The position numbers and the translations under genes are program-made. Under the pieces are notes generated by a model. It saw only the letters and a list, made by a program, of their open reading frames with translations, ran no database searches and was not told where the DNA came from. A stretch of 35,863 bases of DNA from Fidelibacterota bacterium (GTDB lineage: Bacteria > Marinisomatota > Marinisomatia > SCGC-AAA003-L08 > GCA-002719095). The stretch spans positions 1-35,863 of the forward strand of contig PAHI01000012.1 of assembly GCA_002705575.1 (NCBI GenBank). Direction: 5' to 3'. Positions 1 through 8,285 of this stretch are shown here, piece after piece. Each line of letters opens with the position of its first letter. Position 1 is the first letter of the stretch.

Positions 1-90
1 CGGGTCATCTTCTACACAATCTTGAGAAAATGAAAAACTAAATAACGTTAAAATGACAAATAAAATAGAATTTTTGAAAAAAGAAACCAT
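1..90 (-). CDS. Secreted protein, N-terminal fragment
   Basis: Reading leftward from an ATG at 90-88, 30 codons stay open to the window edge, so the gene is truncated at its 3' end. The start is supported by a strong Shine-Dalgarno sequence, GGAGGAG, at 100-94. The first residues (MVSFFKNS) are followed by a hydrophobic run, and FSFSFSQ then looks like a signal-peptidase I site. The mature part would start near QDCVEDDP. This acidic, cysteine-containing opening resembles secreted proteins of the FCB group, but too little is visible to name a family. It is divergent from mdh. I am fairly sure this is a real exported protein and cannot say what it does. Confidence 0.6.
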   Translation of the reverse strand, partial: MVSFFKNSILFVILTLFSFSFSQDCVEDDP

Positions 91-360
91 CAACTCCTCC
101 TTAATAATTTTATATTAAAATAGATTTTTCTGAAAAATAATATAGATACTGAAATACAAGTCAAACACTAAATTTAAGTCAGAAATAACAATCTATATCT
201 ACACACTATCGTCATTAATTTATAAATTCACACTTTTTTTTACAAGACTAATATAGTAGCCTATAATTTTATTGATACGTGTCACAAATATTGTTTTATA
301 AGTTTCTAACTAATTAATAATATAGGAAGTAATCATAAATATATTTTAAGGGGAAAGACT
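91..360. promoter_or_regulatory. Divergent intergenic region upstream of mdh
   Basis: This is a non-coding, very AT-rich gap between two divergent starts, so it must hold promoters for both. On the plus strand TTGATA at 272-277 lies 17 nt before TTTATA at 295-300, a weak sigma-70-like pair that could be chance in such AT-rich DNA. The mdh ribosome binding site AAGGGG is at 348-353, 7 nt before the ATG. No convincing operator or hairpin was seen. Confidence 0.35.
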
Positions 361-1296
361 ATGTCTAGAAAGAAAATTACGTTAATAGGTGGAGGCCAAA
401 TCGGAGGGAATTTAGCCTTGCTATGTGCTCAAAAAGAATTAGGTGATATAATTATATATGATATACCTAATGCAGAAGGCATGATAAAAGGCAAGGCTTT
501 AGATATTAACCAACTCTGCCCTATGGATGGTTATGATGCTAAAATTAAGGGATCGTCTAATCCAGAGGACATTAAAGGCTCCGATGTTGTTATTATTACT
601 GCAGGGGTACCTAGAAAACCAGGAATGAATAGAGAAGATCTCTTAGAAATCAACATCAAAATAATTACTGATGTTGCAAATAATGTTAAAAAATACGCTC
701 CAGGTGCGTTCGTTATTGTATTATCTAATCCTCTAGATGCAATTGTATACTCTTTCTTCAAAGCTTCAGGATTCTCCAAAAACAAAGTAATTGGTATGGC
801 TGGAGTTCTAGATAGCACAAGATTTAAAACTTTCTTGGCAATGGAAACAGGATATTCGGTCCAGGATGTTAACTGTATGGTTTTAGGTGGTCATGGAGAT
901 ACTATGGTGCCCATAACAAGACTTGCAACTATTGGTGGCATACCTGCTGAAGAGCTTATTTCAAAAGATAGACTTAATGCTATCGTTGAAAGAACTCGCT
1001 TTGGAGGAGGTGAACTTGTTAAATTATTCGGGAATGGATCTGCGTATTATGCACCTGCAGCATCTGCCATAGAAATGGCTGAATCCTATATAAAGGATAA
1101 AAAAAGAGTCTTGCCATGCGCTGCATACTGCGAAGGTGAATTTGGTATTAATGGTTACTTTATTGGAGTGCCAACCGTTATAGGTGAAAATGGAGTTGAA
1201 AAAATATTAGAATTCACGCTGCTAGACAGTGAAAAAAACGAACTCAACAAAACCCTTAACGCAGTAGAAAAAACTGTTCAAGAAACAAACCTATAA
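361..1296 (+). CDS. mdh: Malate dehydrogenase (LDH-like type)
   Basis: NAD-dependent interconversion of malate and oxaloacetate in the cytosolic TCA cycle. The 311-residue length is normal for the LDH-like MDH family found in Bacteroidota and many other bacteria. The Rossmann loop GGGQIGG is near residues 10-16, and Asp34 after the second strand indicates NAD and not NADP. The active-site loop has VPRKPGMNR, with Arg85 in the position that selects malate over lactate (lactate dehydrogenases have Gln) and Arg91 also present. LSNPLDA (121-127), Asp151, Arg154 and the catalytic His178-Gly-Asp180 are all intact. It starts at an ATG behind a good ribosome binding site, AAGGGG. The AGCS symporter gene follows 9 nt later, so the two are probably cotranscribed. 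Confidence 0.95.
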   Translation: MSRKKITLIGGGQIGGNLALLCAQKELGDIIIYDIPNAEGMIKGKALDINQLCPMDGYDAKIKGSSNPEDIKGSDVVIITAGVPRKPGMNREDLLEINIKIITDVANNVKKYAPGAFVIVLSNPLDAIVYSFFKASGFSKNKVIGMAGVLDSTRFKTFLAMETGYSVQDVNCMVLGGHGDTMVPITRLATIGGIPAEELISKDRLNAIVERTRFGGGELVKLFGNGSAYYAPAASAIEMAESYIKDKKRVLPCAAYCEGEFGINGYFIGVPTVIGENGVEKILEFTLLDSEKNELNKTLNAVEKTVQETNL

Positions 1297-1305
1297 GAGG
1301 ATATT

Positions 1306-2898
1306 ATGAATTTTTTAGATCAAATTAATGATTTTTTTGGTATTTTTGTTGGTTACTTAGCTCCAGTTTTATTTTATTCTATAAATGGCTTCCCTTTAAT
1401 TGTATTAGTTCTTCTGGCTGGAGCGCTTGTATTCACTTTTTACTTTAAATTTATCAACATTAGAGGCTTTGGGCATTCAATTGATATTATTAAAGGTAAG
1501 TATGATAACCCTAAAGACACAGGGCAAATCAGCCACTTTCAAGCATTAACATCAGCTCTATCTGCTACAATAGGTCTTGGAAATATAGCTGGCGTTGCTG
1601 TTGCTGTCTCTTTAGGTGGACCTGGTGCGGTCTTTTGGATGGTATTTATTGCATTTTTTAGCATGTCCGCAAAATTTGTTTCTTGTACTCTTGGACAAAC
1701 ATATAGAACTGTAAATGATGATGGCTCTGTTAGCGGTGGACCAATGTATTACCTAAGCAAAGGCCTAAAAGATCGAGGTTTTATGACTTTAGGAAAAATT
1801 TTAGGAGCTATGTATGCAGTATTTATTATAGGTGGCGCATTTGGAGGCGGCAACATGTTTCAGGCAAATCAATCCTACGAATTATTTGGGAAGCTCATTG
1901 GAATACCTGATTATCTGTACGGTATTTTGCTTGCACTCTTGGTTGGCGCTGTTATCATTGGGGGCATAAAAAGAATAGGTCAAACCACTGAAAAAATAGT
2001 ACCTGCAATGGTTGTATTGTACGTAGGGGCATCTTTATTTATTATTTTAACAAATATCGAAAAACTACCAGGAGTTCTTTCTTCTATTTTAAACCAAGCT
2101 TTTGCCCCTCATGCTGCCTATGGCGGTTTTATAGGCGCTCTTGTTACAGGCATTAAAAGAGCCGTTTTTAGCAATGAAGGAGGTGTCGGCTCTGCATCGA
2201 TAGCTCACTCTGCTGCAAAAACAGATGAGCCTGTTCGGGAAGGCATTGTTGCAATGATAGGGCCATTCATCGATACTATTGTTGTTTGTTTTATGACTGC
2301 ATCAGTAATACTTATAACTGCAGAATCAAACCCTCTTGATGTAACAGATGCAAAGCTTTATATATCTGATAATGCTAATGAAATGGACGACTATAATTTA
2401 TATTATACGGAAGATTGGAGATTTATACGAATTAAAGATACTGTAACAGCAACACATTTAGCTGAAAAATATGAAGACAAACCTATTCAAATTCAATATG
2501 ATATTTCCAATAATTCATTTGAAGATGATATTAAGGGTGCTGAGCTAACATCAGCAGCCTTTGGTAGCTCAATATCATGGTTCCCGTACATATTGTCGAT
2601 TGTCGTATTTTTGTTTTCATTTAGCACAATGATATCTTGGTATTACTACGGAGACAAAGGTTGGAAATATTTATTTGGCGGTTCATCAATTAAAATATAT
2701 CAAGGATTATATTTGGGGTGCGTCGTTTTAGGATCTGTTGCATCTCTTGGAAATGTTATTGACTTTTCAGATATGATGATCTTATCATGCGGATTTCCTA
2801 ATATAATTGGATGCATGTTTTTACTTCCTATAATTAAAAACCAGCTAAATGACTATTGGTCTAGATATAAAAATGGACAATTTAAAACCTATAAATAA
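1306..2898 (+). CDS. AGCS-family sodium:amino-acid symporter
   Basis: Inner-membrane carrier of the alanine/glycine:cation symporter family (AlsT/DagA-like), expected to import alanine, glycine or related amino acids with Na+. Family hallmarks are intact: SALSATIGLGNIAG (83-96), the GGPGAVFWM helix, GGPMYYLSKGL (144-154) and FSNEGGVGSASIAHSAAK (288-305). About ten hydrophobic segments are visible. An unusual feature is a hydrophilic, acidic stretch at about 341-409, between TASVILIT and the conserved ELTSAAF. Most family members as I know them have only a short loop there, which makes this protein (530 aa) longer than the usual 450-490. The start is supported by AGAGGA upstream. The exact substrate cannot be read from the sequence. 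Confidence 0.9.
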   Translation: MNFLDQINDFFGIFVGYLAPVLFYSINGFPLIVLVLLAGALVFTFYFKFINIRGFGHSIDIIKGKYDNPKDTGQISHFQALTSALSATIGLGNIAGVAVAVSLGGPGAVFWMVFIAFFSMSAKFVSCTLGQTYRTVNDDGSVSGGPMYYLSKGLKDRGFMTLGKILGAMYAVFIIGGAFGGGNMFQANQSYELFGKLIGIPDYLYGILLALLVGAVIIGGIKRIGQTTEKIVPAMVVLYVGASLFIILTNIEKLPGVLSSILNQAFAPHAAYGGFIGALVTGIKRAVFSNEGGVGSASIAHSAAKTDEPVREGIVAMIGPFIDTIVVCFMTASVILITAESNPLDVTDAKLYISDNANEMDDYNLYYTEDWRFIRIKDTVTATHLAEKYEDKPIQIQYDISNNSFEDDIKGAELTSAAFGSSISWFPYILSIVVFLFSFSTMISWYYYGDKGWKYLFGGSSIKIYQGLYLGCVVLGSVASLGNVIDFSDMMILSCGFPNIIGCMFLLPIIKNQLNDYWSRYKNGQFKTYK

Positions 2899-3711
2899 TT
2901 GAATCAGAAGAGCAGTCACCTTAAATTTGCATTAGATTTAGCAAAAGAAGCTGGGAAAAAACAAATGCGCTATTTTGGTGAATTATCCAACTACAAAACA
3001 AAATCGACCCATATAGATCTACTAACAAAGGCAGACATCGAATCAGAAGACTTTATTATAAAAAACATCCAGAAAGAATTTCCAAGACATTCAATACTAT
3101 CAGAAGAAACTGGCTTTATTGATAAAAACAGCGTCTATAAATGGGTAATAGACCCATTAGATGGAACTACAAATTTTACCAATAATCTACCTATATTTGC
3201 CGTATCAATAGGATTGCAAAAAAATAATCAGACAATCTGCGGGGTAGTATACAATCCTGCCGCAAACAAATGCTTTTATGCTGAAAAAAACAAAGGTGCT
3301 TTCTTGAACAATCAACCTATATCTTTAAGCTCAAGTAGTACTTTAAGTAAATCGCTATTAGTTACTGGATTTCCTTACAATCATGACAAATATTACGACA
3401 AAAGTTTTAATATATTTAAAGACTTTTATGACATTACTCAAGGTGTTCGAAGATTAGGAGCTGCAGCCCTAGATTTATGCTTTGTAGCAATGGGAAGATT
3501 TGCTGGATTTTACGAATTCAATCTAAACCCATGGGATATTTGCGCTGGATCTATTATAGCTATAGAAGCAGGCGCTACATGCTCTGACTGGAACAACAGC
3601 TCTTTGCCTCAATCAGGCGTACGAATTTTATGTACAAATGGTAAAATTCATGATGAAATGGTTAAAATCTTAACACAAACTCAATATAAAGATTTTTACG
3701 ATTTAAAATAA
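2899..3711 (+). CDS. suhB: Inositol-monophosphatase-family phosphatase
   Basis: Mg-dependent sugar-phosphate or inositol monophosphatase. Both signature motifs are intact: motif A WVIDPLDGTTNF (82-93, metal ligands Asp85 and Asp88, with Glu69-Glu70 upstream) and motif B PWDICAGSIIAIEAGA (211-226, Asp213). GVRRLGAAALDLCFVA (182-197) is typical of SuhB-like proteins, and 270 residues is the normal length. The start is a TTG that follows the TAA of the symporter gene with no spacing and in the same frame. No in-frame ATG lies nearby before Met23, and starting there would remove the conserved first helix, so TTG is the best choice and coupling to the upstream gene is likely. The substrate (inositol-1-P, histidinol-P or a bisphosphate) is not determined. 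The 3' end overlaps the converging M20 gene by 16 nt. Confidence 0.88.
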   Translation: MNQKSSHLKFALDLAKEAGKKQMRYFGELSNYKTKSTHIDLLTKADIESEDFIIKNIQKEFPRHSILSEETGFIDKNSVYKWVIDPLDGTTNFTNNLPIFAVSIGLQKNNQTICGVVYNPAANKCFYAEKNKGAFLNNQPISLSSSSTLSKSLLVTGFPYNHDKYYDKSFNIFKDFYDITQGVRRLGAAALDLCFVAMGRFAGFYEFNLNPWDICAGSIIAIEAGATCSDWNNSSLPQSGVRILCTNGKIHDEMVKILTQTQYKDFYDLK

Positions 3712-4877
3712 TTATCTATAATAGAAGAATATACTTTTATAGCTGTAAAAATACAATTTTCATCTACATCAAAATCAGATGTGTGAATATCTTTAGTATT
3801 TCCATCATAAGACCCAATTCTAAAATATGCTCCTGGTATTTTTTGAAGATAGTACGCAAAATCTTCTCCGCCCATACTTGAAATATCGAGTATTTCTGTA
3901 TTTGATTCTCCAATAGCTATACTTGACGATTTTTTAATAAGATCTACTAAATCTTTATCATTAACTACTCCAGGGCATGCAAAATCAGACTTCCAGCTAA
4001 TTTCTGCCTTGCTTAAACTTGATACATTTTTTATGCTATCTGATATTTTTTGATGAAGTGTTTTTTGCAAATTTGGATTTAAATACCTAAGCGTACCATA
4101 TAACTTTACTTTATCTGGAAGAACATTATGCACAGAACCTCCTTCAATTCTTCCGAAAGCCAAAACAACAGGCTCTTGCTGGTCTATAGTATGATTCAAG
4201 GCTTGCTCTAAAACCTGAACAAGCTGAGATTGGGCCCATATCAAGTCAACAGATTCATTAGGTCTTGAAGTGTGCCCACCCATACCTTTTAATGTAATCT
4301 CTATTAATTCTACAGTAGCTGCTATAGGGCCATATTTAATAGCTATTTTATCAGAATTTATTTTAGGATAAACATGTGATCCAAATATATGCGAAACCCC
4401 ATCAATAGCACCGCCATCAATCATTGACAAAGCTCCTCCCGGAGCCTTTTCTTCAGCTGGCTGAAAAATAAATCTAATTGTACCATTAATAGATATATTA
4501 TTATCGATTAAATACATAGCTAAAGCAGCTATTACAGTCATATGAACATCGTGTCCACATGCATGCATAATACCCTTGTTTTTTGAAATATACCGCTGAT
4601 TACTGTTTTCTTGTATTGCCAAAGCATCCATATCTGTCCTTAAGGCTAATATTGGAGCTTCCTTATTGCCAATATAGTCACAATAAAAACCTGTTTGCAT
4701 AATGTCATTTTCAACAATTTTATAGCCTTTGTTCGATAATATTTCTTTCAAGTATTTGGATGTCTCGAACTCTTGAAATCCTAATTCAGGATTTTCATGC
4801 AACCATCTACGCAAATCTAATATATAATCTTTATTATCTGATAACCACGAAAGAGTTTTATTTTTCATACTAACCAT
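3696..4877 (-). CDS. M20 amidohydrolase (IAA-amino-acid hydrolase/carboxypeptidase type)
   Basis: Cytosolic metallopeptidase of family M20, amidohydrolase subgroup, which hydrolyses N-acyl or N-acetyl amino-acid or dipeptide amide bonds. It has LRRWLHENPELGFQE at the N terminus and the metal-site motifs LRTDMDALAI (79-88), HACGHDVHM (105-113, Cys107 and His109) and QPAEEKAPGG (139-148, catalytic and ligand Glu). HTSRP and MGGEDFAYY follow nearer the C terminus. The length, 393 aa, is normal. There are two candidate starts: ATG at 4877, which overlaps the purL stop by 8 nt, and an in-frame ATG at 4868 just after it; neither has a clear ribosome binding site. Its position behind purL suggests cotranscription but no shared pathway. 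The substrate is unknown. Confidence 0.88.
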   Translation of the reverse strand: MVSMKNKTLSWLSDNKDYILDLRRWLHENPELGFQEFETSKYLKEILSNKGYKIVENDIMQTGFYCDYIGNKEAPILALRTDMDALAIQENSNQRYISKNKGIMHACGHDVHMTVIAALAMYLIDNNISINGTIRFIFQPAEEKAPGGALSMIDGGAIDGVSHIFGSHVYPKINSDKIAIKYGPIAATVELIEITLKGMGGHTSRPNESVDLIWAQSQLVQVLEQALNHTIDQQEPVVLAFGRIEGGSVHNVLPDKVKLYGTLRYLNPNLQKTLHQKISDSIKNVSSLSKAEISWKSDFACPGVVNDKDLVDLIKKSSSIAIGESNTEILDISSMGGEDFAYYLQKIPGAYFRIGSYDGNTKDIHTSDFDVDENCIFTAIKVYSSIIDNYFKS

Positions 4878-7113
4878 CTAATATATTTGGATAATAATTA
4901 AAATATTTTTGACTCAATGCAGATCTACTTAAAGATATAGAGTCATTAATAGATAACATTTTATCATCTGTTACTCTTCCAATTGTTTGCGTGTAAACAT
5001 TAAGTTCTTTTGCCATCGAAACAATAGAAAGTAAATCCTGCTCATTTATTGTTATTATTATAGCACTTTGGCATTCACCAAATAAAACCTCATCATGCCT
5101 AAGCTTACTATCAATATTTATTTTTGCACCAATTCTACTATCTTTTGAATTGAGTAACGATTCTACAATATTAATAGATAGGCCACCCTTTGAAATATCA
5201 TGAGCAGATTTCACTATTCCTTTTTCTATAGCTTTCAAGCATAATTTTTGTACAGCAATTTCATAATTAATATCAAAGTTAGCAATAGGCCCTTCAATTT
5301 TATTATGAATTATCTTCAAATACTCTGAACCACCCAAAGTAGAGCTTAAAGAACCTATCAAAATAATAAAATCACCAACCTCTTTAAAATCTATTGTAGT
5401 ATAATTTTCAATATTAGATATTTCTCCAACCATTCCAATTACAGGACTAGGATAAACAGCACCATCTTTTGTTTCATTATAAAAACTTACATTTCCGCCT
5501 GTTACCGGAGTATCTAATTGCCTGCACGCATCTCCAATCCCTTTGACTGCATTCTTAAACTGCCAATAAATACCTGGATCATTAGGATTTCCAAAATTAA
5601 GACAATTTGTAATTGCAATTGGCTTGCCTCCACTACAAACAACATTTCTAGCAGATTCTAACACAGCTACTTGCCCACCTTTATATGGATCTAAATAAAC
5701 ATACTTTCCATTACAATCAGTGCTCATAGCAAGACCTTTTTTGGTGCCCTTAATTCTAATAACACCAGCATCTCCACCAGGACCCTGAACAGTATTAGTT
5801 CTTACTGTTGAATCATATTGATTATAAATCCATTGCTTAGAAGCAATATTTGGACATGAAAGCATTTGGAGCAAAACATCATTGAAGCTTGATGGAATTG
5901 AAATTTTATCTAGATTAAGATTATTTGATTTTGATATATAATCAGGCTGCTTGTAAGCCATATCATATTGAGGAGCTCCACCTCCTAAAACTAATTCATT
6001 ACTAGGTATCGATGCGACGATATTGCCATTATCAAAAACTATCAGTTTTTGATCTTTAGTTACATGCCCAACCTCAGTGCAATCAAGCTCCCACTTTAAA
6101 AATATTTGCTTTAGTTCTTCTTCAAATCCTTTTTTAATAACAACTAGCATCCTCTCTTGAGATTCTGAAAGCATTACTTCATAGGCATTCATGTTCAGCT
6201 CTCTTTTTGGCACTTTATCTAAATCTATACAAATACCAACCTCTCCTTTAGCAGACATTTCTGAGCAGGAACAAGTGATTCCTGCAGCACCCATATCTTG
6301 AACTCCAATAAGCCATGATTTTTTACTTAGTTCTAATGTGGCTTCTAATAAAAGTTTTTCAGTAAAAGGATCTCCCACTTGAACATTAGACCTCTGAGAC
6401 TCTGTCTGTTCTGATAGTTCTTCTGATGCAAATGTTGCCCCATGAATTCCATCTCTACCTGTTTTAGAGCCTACAATAAAAACTGGATTTCCTTCACCTT
6501 CAGCTATTGCGCTGACAACATTTTTTTTATTAACAACACCTAGAGACATAGCATTAACTAATGGATTGCCTGAATAAGAATCTTCAACAACAACCTCGCC
6601 TCCAACAACAGGAATCCCTAGACAGTTTCCGTAATCAGATATACCTTCAACAACATGTTCTAATAAAAACCTATTTCTTGGATTAGTTTCTAAATTTCCA
6701 AACCTAAGAGAATTCATTGATGCAATAGGTCTTGCACCCATAGTAAAAATATCTCTCATTATACCACCAACACCAGTGGCAGCACCTTCATATGGCTCAA
6801 CCGCTGAAGGATGGTTATGCGACTCTATTTTAAAACAAACAGCCAAATCATTTGTAAAATCGACCAATCCAGCATTTTCTTCTCCTGCCCCAACTAAAAG
6901 ACGTCCACCTGATCGAGGAAAAGTTTTTAACCATTTTATAGAGCTTTTATAAGAGCAATGTTCACTCCACATAACAGAAAAAATACCTAATTCTACAAAA
7001 GTTGGCTCTCTGCCCAATATATCTTTTATCTTAGAATATTCAGCTGTAGATAGACCATGCTCTTTTACAACTTGGCTATCAATTTTTGGATATTGCTGAG
7101 ATTTAGAGTTCAT
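4870..7113 (-). CDS. purL: Phosphoribosylformylglycinamidine synthase subunit PurL (small type)
   Basis: Catalyses the ATP- and glutamine-dependent conversion of FGAR to FGAM in purine synthesis, working with separate PurS and PurQ subunits that are not in this window. The 747-residue length matches the Bacillus-type short PurL, not the ~1300-residue fused enzyme. Motifs in order: GIFSVMWSEHCSYK (43-56, catalytic His52), KIESHNHPSAVEPYEGAATG (95-114), VGGEVVVEDSY, GRDGIHGATFASEE, VQVGDPFTEKLL, QDMGAAG, SESQERM, then second-half repeats such as CNGKYVYLDPYKGG, GGNVSFYNE and SAHDISKGGL. No Shine-Dalgarno sequence precedes the ATG. The gene is first in a short minus-strand unit with the M20 hydrolase and is divergent from the cohesin/dockerin gene. 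Confidence 0.96.
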   Translation of the reverse strand: MNSKSQQYPKIDSQVVKEHGLSTAEYSKIKDILGREPTFVELGIFSVMWSEHCSYKSSIKWLKTFPRSGGRLLVGAGEENAGLVDFTNDLAVCFKIESHNHPSAVEPYEGAATGVGGIMRDIFTMGARPIASMNSLRFGNLETNPRNRFLLEHVVEGISDYGNCLGIPVVGGEVVVEDSYSGNPLVNAMSLGVVNKKNVVSAIAEGEGNPVFIVGSKTGRDGIHGATFASEELSEQTESQRSNVQVGDPFTEKLLLEATLELSKKSWLIGVQDMGAAGITCSCSEMSAKGEVGICIDLDKVPKRELNMNAYEVMLSESQERMLVVIKKGFEEELKQIFLKWELDCTEVGHVTKDQKLIVFDNGNIVASIPSNELVLGGGAPQYDMAYKQPDYISKSNNLNLDKISIPSSFNDVLLQMLSCPNIASKQWIYNQYDSTVRTNTVQGPGGDAGVIRIKGTKKGLAMSTDCNGKYVYLDPYKGGQVAVLESARNVVCSGGKPIAITNCLNFGNPNDPGIYWQFKNAVKGIGDACRQLDTPVTGGNVSFYNETKDGAVYPSPVIGMVGEISNIENYTTIDFKEVGDFIILIGSLSSTLGGSEYLKIIHNKIEGPIANFDINYEIAVQKLCLKAIEKGIVKSAHDISKGGLSINIVESLLNSKDSRIGAKINIDSKLRHDEVLFGECQSAIIITINEQDLLSIVSMAKELNVYTQTIGRVTDDKMLSINDSISLSRSALSQKYFNYYPNILDG

Positions 7114-7248
7114 GAATTTTAATAAAGTATTATAAAATCTAATTTAGTTCCAAATAACATATTTACAATAGAGAATATTTAAAAAGAATAAAAATAAATC
7201 TATATCTCAAAAAATTACTATATTAAAGTAAATGAAAATAAAATTTTT
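7114..7248. promoter_or_regulatory. Divergent promoter region between purL and the cohesin/dockerin gene
   Basis: This 135-nt, strongly AT-rich gap lies between divergent starts. On the minus strand a perfect TATAAT sits at 7134-7129, only 15 nt from the purL ATG, which would give a very short or leaderless purL mRNA; its -35 element is poor, so this is tentative. On the plus strand an ATG at 7232 opens a 7-codon frame that ends at TAA and overlaps the start chosen for the next gene. No PurR-like operator or riboswitch was recognised. Confidence 0.3.
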
Positions 7249-8178
7249 ATGCTAAGAACAAGCCTCTATATTATGTGTTTTTTAAAAAGTATTATTTTAA
7301 GCTACACAGATATTAATTTAGGCGAGGCTCTATTTAACAGTTCAACAAACTCTTTAAGCTTTCCTTTGAACTATACTTCGGATGAACCAATATACGGATT
7401 CCAATTTACTATAACCTTTAATGACCAAGACCTGACTTTAAATCAAATCTACGGAGGTGATATCTATAATGATGAAAACAACTTCTCTACATCGCTTAGC
7501 ACAAATACAGGCAATGTCCTATCCTACTCTGAAACACAGGACTTTATATATCCAGGAAGCGGTATTCTTTTAAATATTTTATTTGAAATTAATATTTTTG
7601 GTAACTCTGATACCATATGCATTGAAAATCCTATATTTGCTGGAACGCCAGGTTCAACTATTGAAATAAACCAACAAATATGTTCAAACTACATTTTGGA
7701 AGAGGAAATTATACCGGAAATTATAATAGTTAGTCCTGACAATTTAAGTACAATCATTGACTATACAATACCTATCACAATTGAATCATTAAATTTAACT
7801 GATCAGGATAATATAAACGTTTATATTAACAGCCAAATATACAATACCTACCAATCAGCTGAAACGCTAGATTTAATTATAGCGCCTATACCTAGTACTC
7901 AAACAGGAAATATTAATATAGAAGCTAAAGCAATAAATTCAGAAGGGCAAGAATACAATCAAGAGGCATCATCAGATTCAATTCAAATAAACTTCGCAAT
8001 TCCTGGAGATTACAATTTAGATGGTAATGTTAATGTAGCAGATATTGTTTTAATTGTTAAATATATTCTGGGAATAGAAAATGCTTCAGCATTGCAAGAA
8101 TATGCATCTGACTTTGACAATAATAACTCTATAAATGTATCTGATGTAGTTCTTATTGTTAATTACATATTAAGCTAA
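7249..8178 (+). CDS. Secreted cohesin-like / Ig-like / dockerin protein
   Basis: A 309-residue, probably exported protein in three parts. Residues 20-150 read as a cohesin-like beta-sandwich (an N-terminal strand, then YGFQFTITFNDQDLTL and later SGILLNILFEINIF). Residues 155-250 look like an Ig-like or bacterial surface domain (IIIVSPDNLSTI to about IQINFAIP). Residues 252-309 are a type I dockerin with two calcium loops, the first beginning DYNLDGNVNVAD (254-265) and the second DFDNNNSINVSD (288-299), each followed by a hydrophobic helix ending in YIL. The N terminus is a weak signal peptide and the start is uncertain: ATG 7249 or ATG 7273, with no clear ribosome binding site. Cysteines at 124 and 145 may pair. 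The role is unknown; assembly or retention of secreted proteins at the surface is a guess. Confidence 0.7.
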   Translation: MLRTSLYIMCFLKSIILSYTDINLGEALFNSSTNSLSFPLNYTSDEPIYGFQFTITFNDQDLTLNQIYGGDIYNDENNFSTSLSTNTGNVLSYSETQDFIYPGSGILLNILFEINIFGNSDTICIENPIFAGTPGSTIEINQQICSNYILEEEIIPEIIIVSPDNLSTIIDYTIPITIESLNLTDQDNINVYINSQIYNTYQSAETLDLIIAPIPSTQTGNINIEAKAINSEGQEYNQEASSDSIQINFAIPGDYNLDGNVNVADIVLIVKYILGIENASALQEYASDFDNNNSINVSDVVLIVNYILS

Positions 8179-8285
8179 GAACTTTATCAATAAATCTTAT
8201 AAAAACGATTTCTACAAGGTAATAACTATTTTTTTTTAGTGAAAATTAACCTAAAATACCAACAACAATACTGTGTAAAGCAATT
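8179..8285 (+). promoter_or_regulatory. Leader region of the tryptophan-degradation operon
   Basis: This 107-nt gap should contain the operon promoter unless transcription reads through from the dockerin gene. It contains a run of T at 8230-8238 but no stable hairpin before it, so I cannot claim a terminator. No convincing -35/-10 pair, TrpR-like operator or tryptophan-rich leader peptide is visible. The first gene of the operon has no Shine-Dalgarno sequence. Confidence 0.25.
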
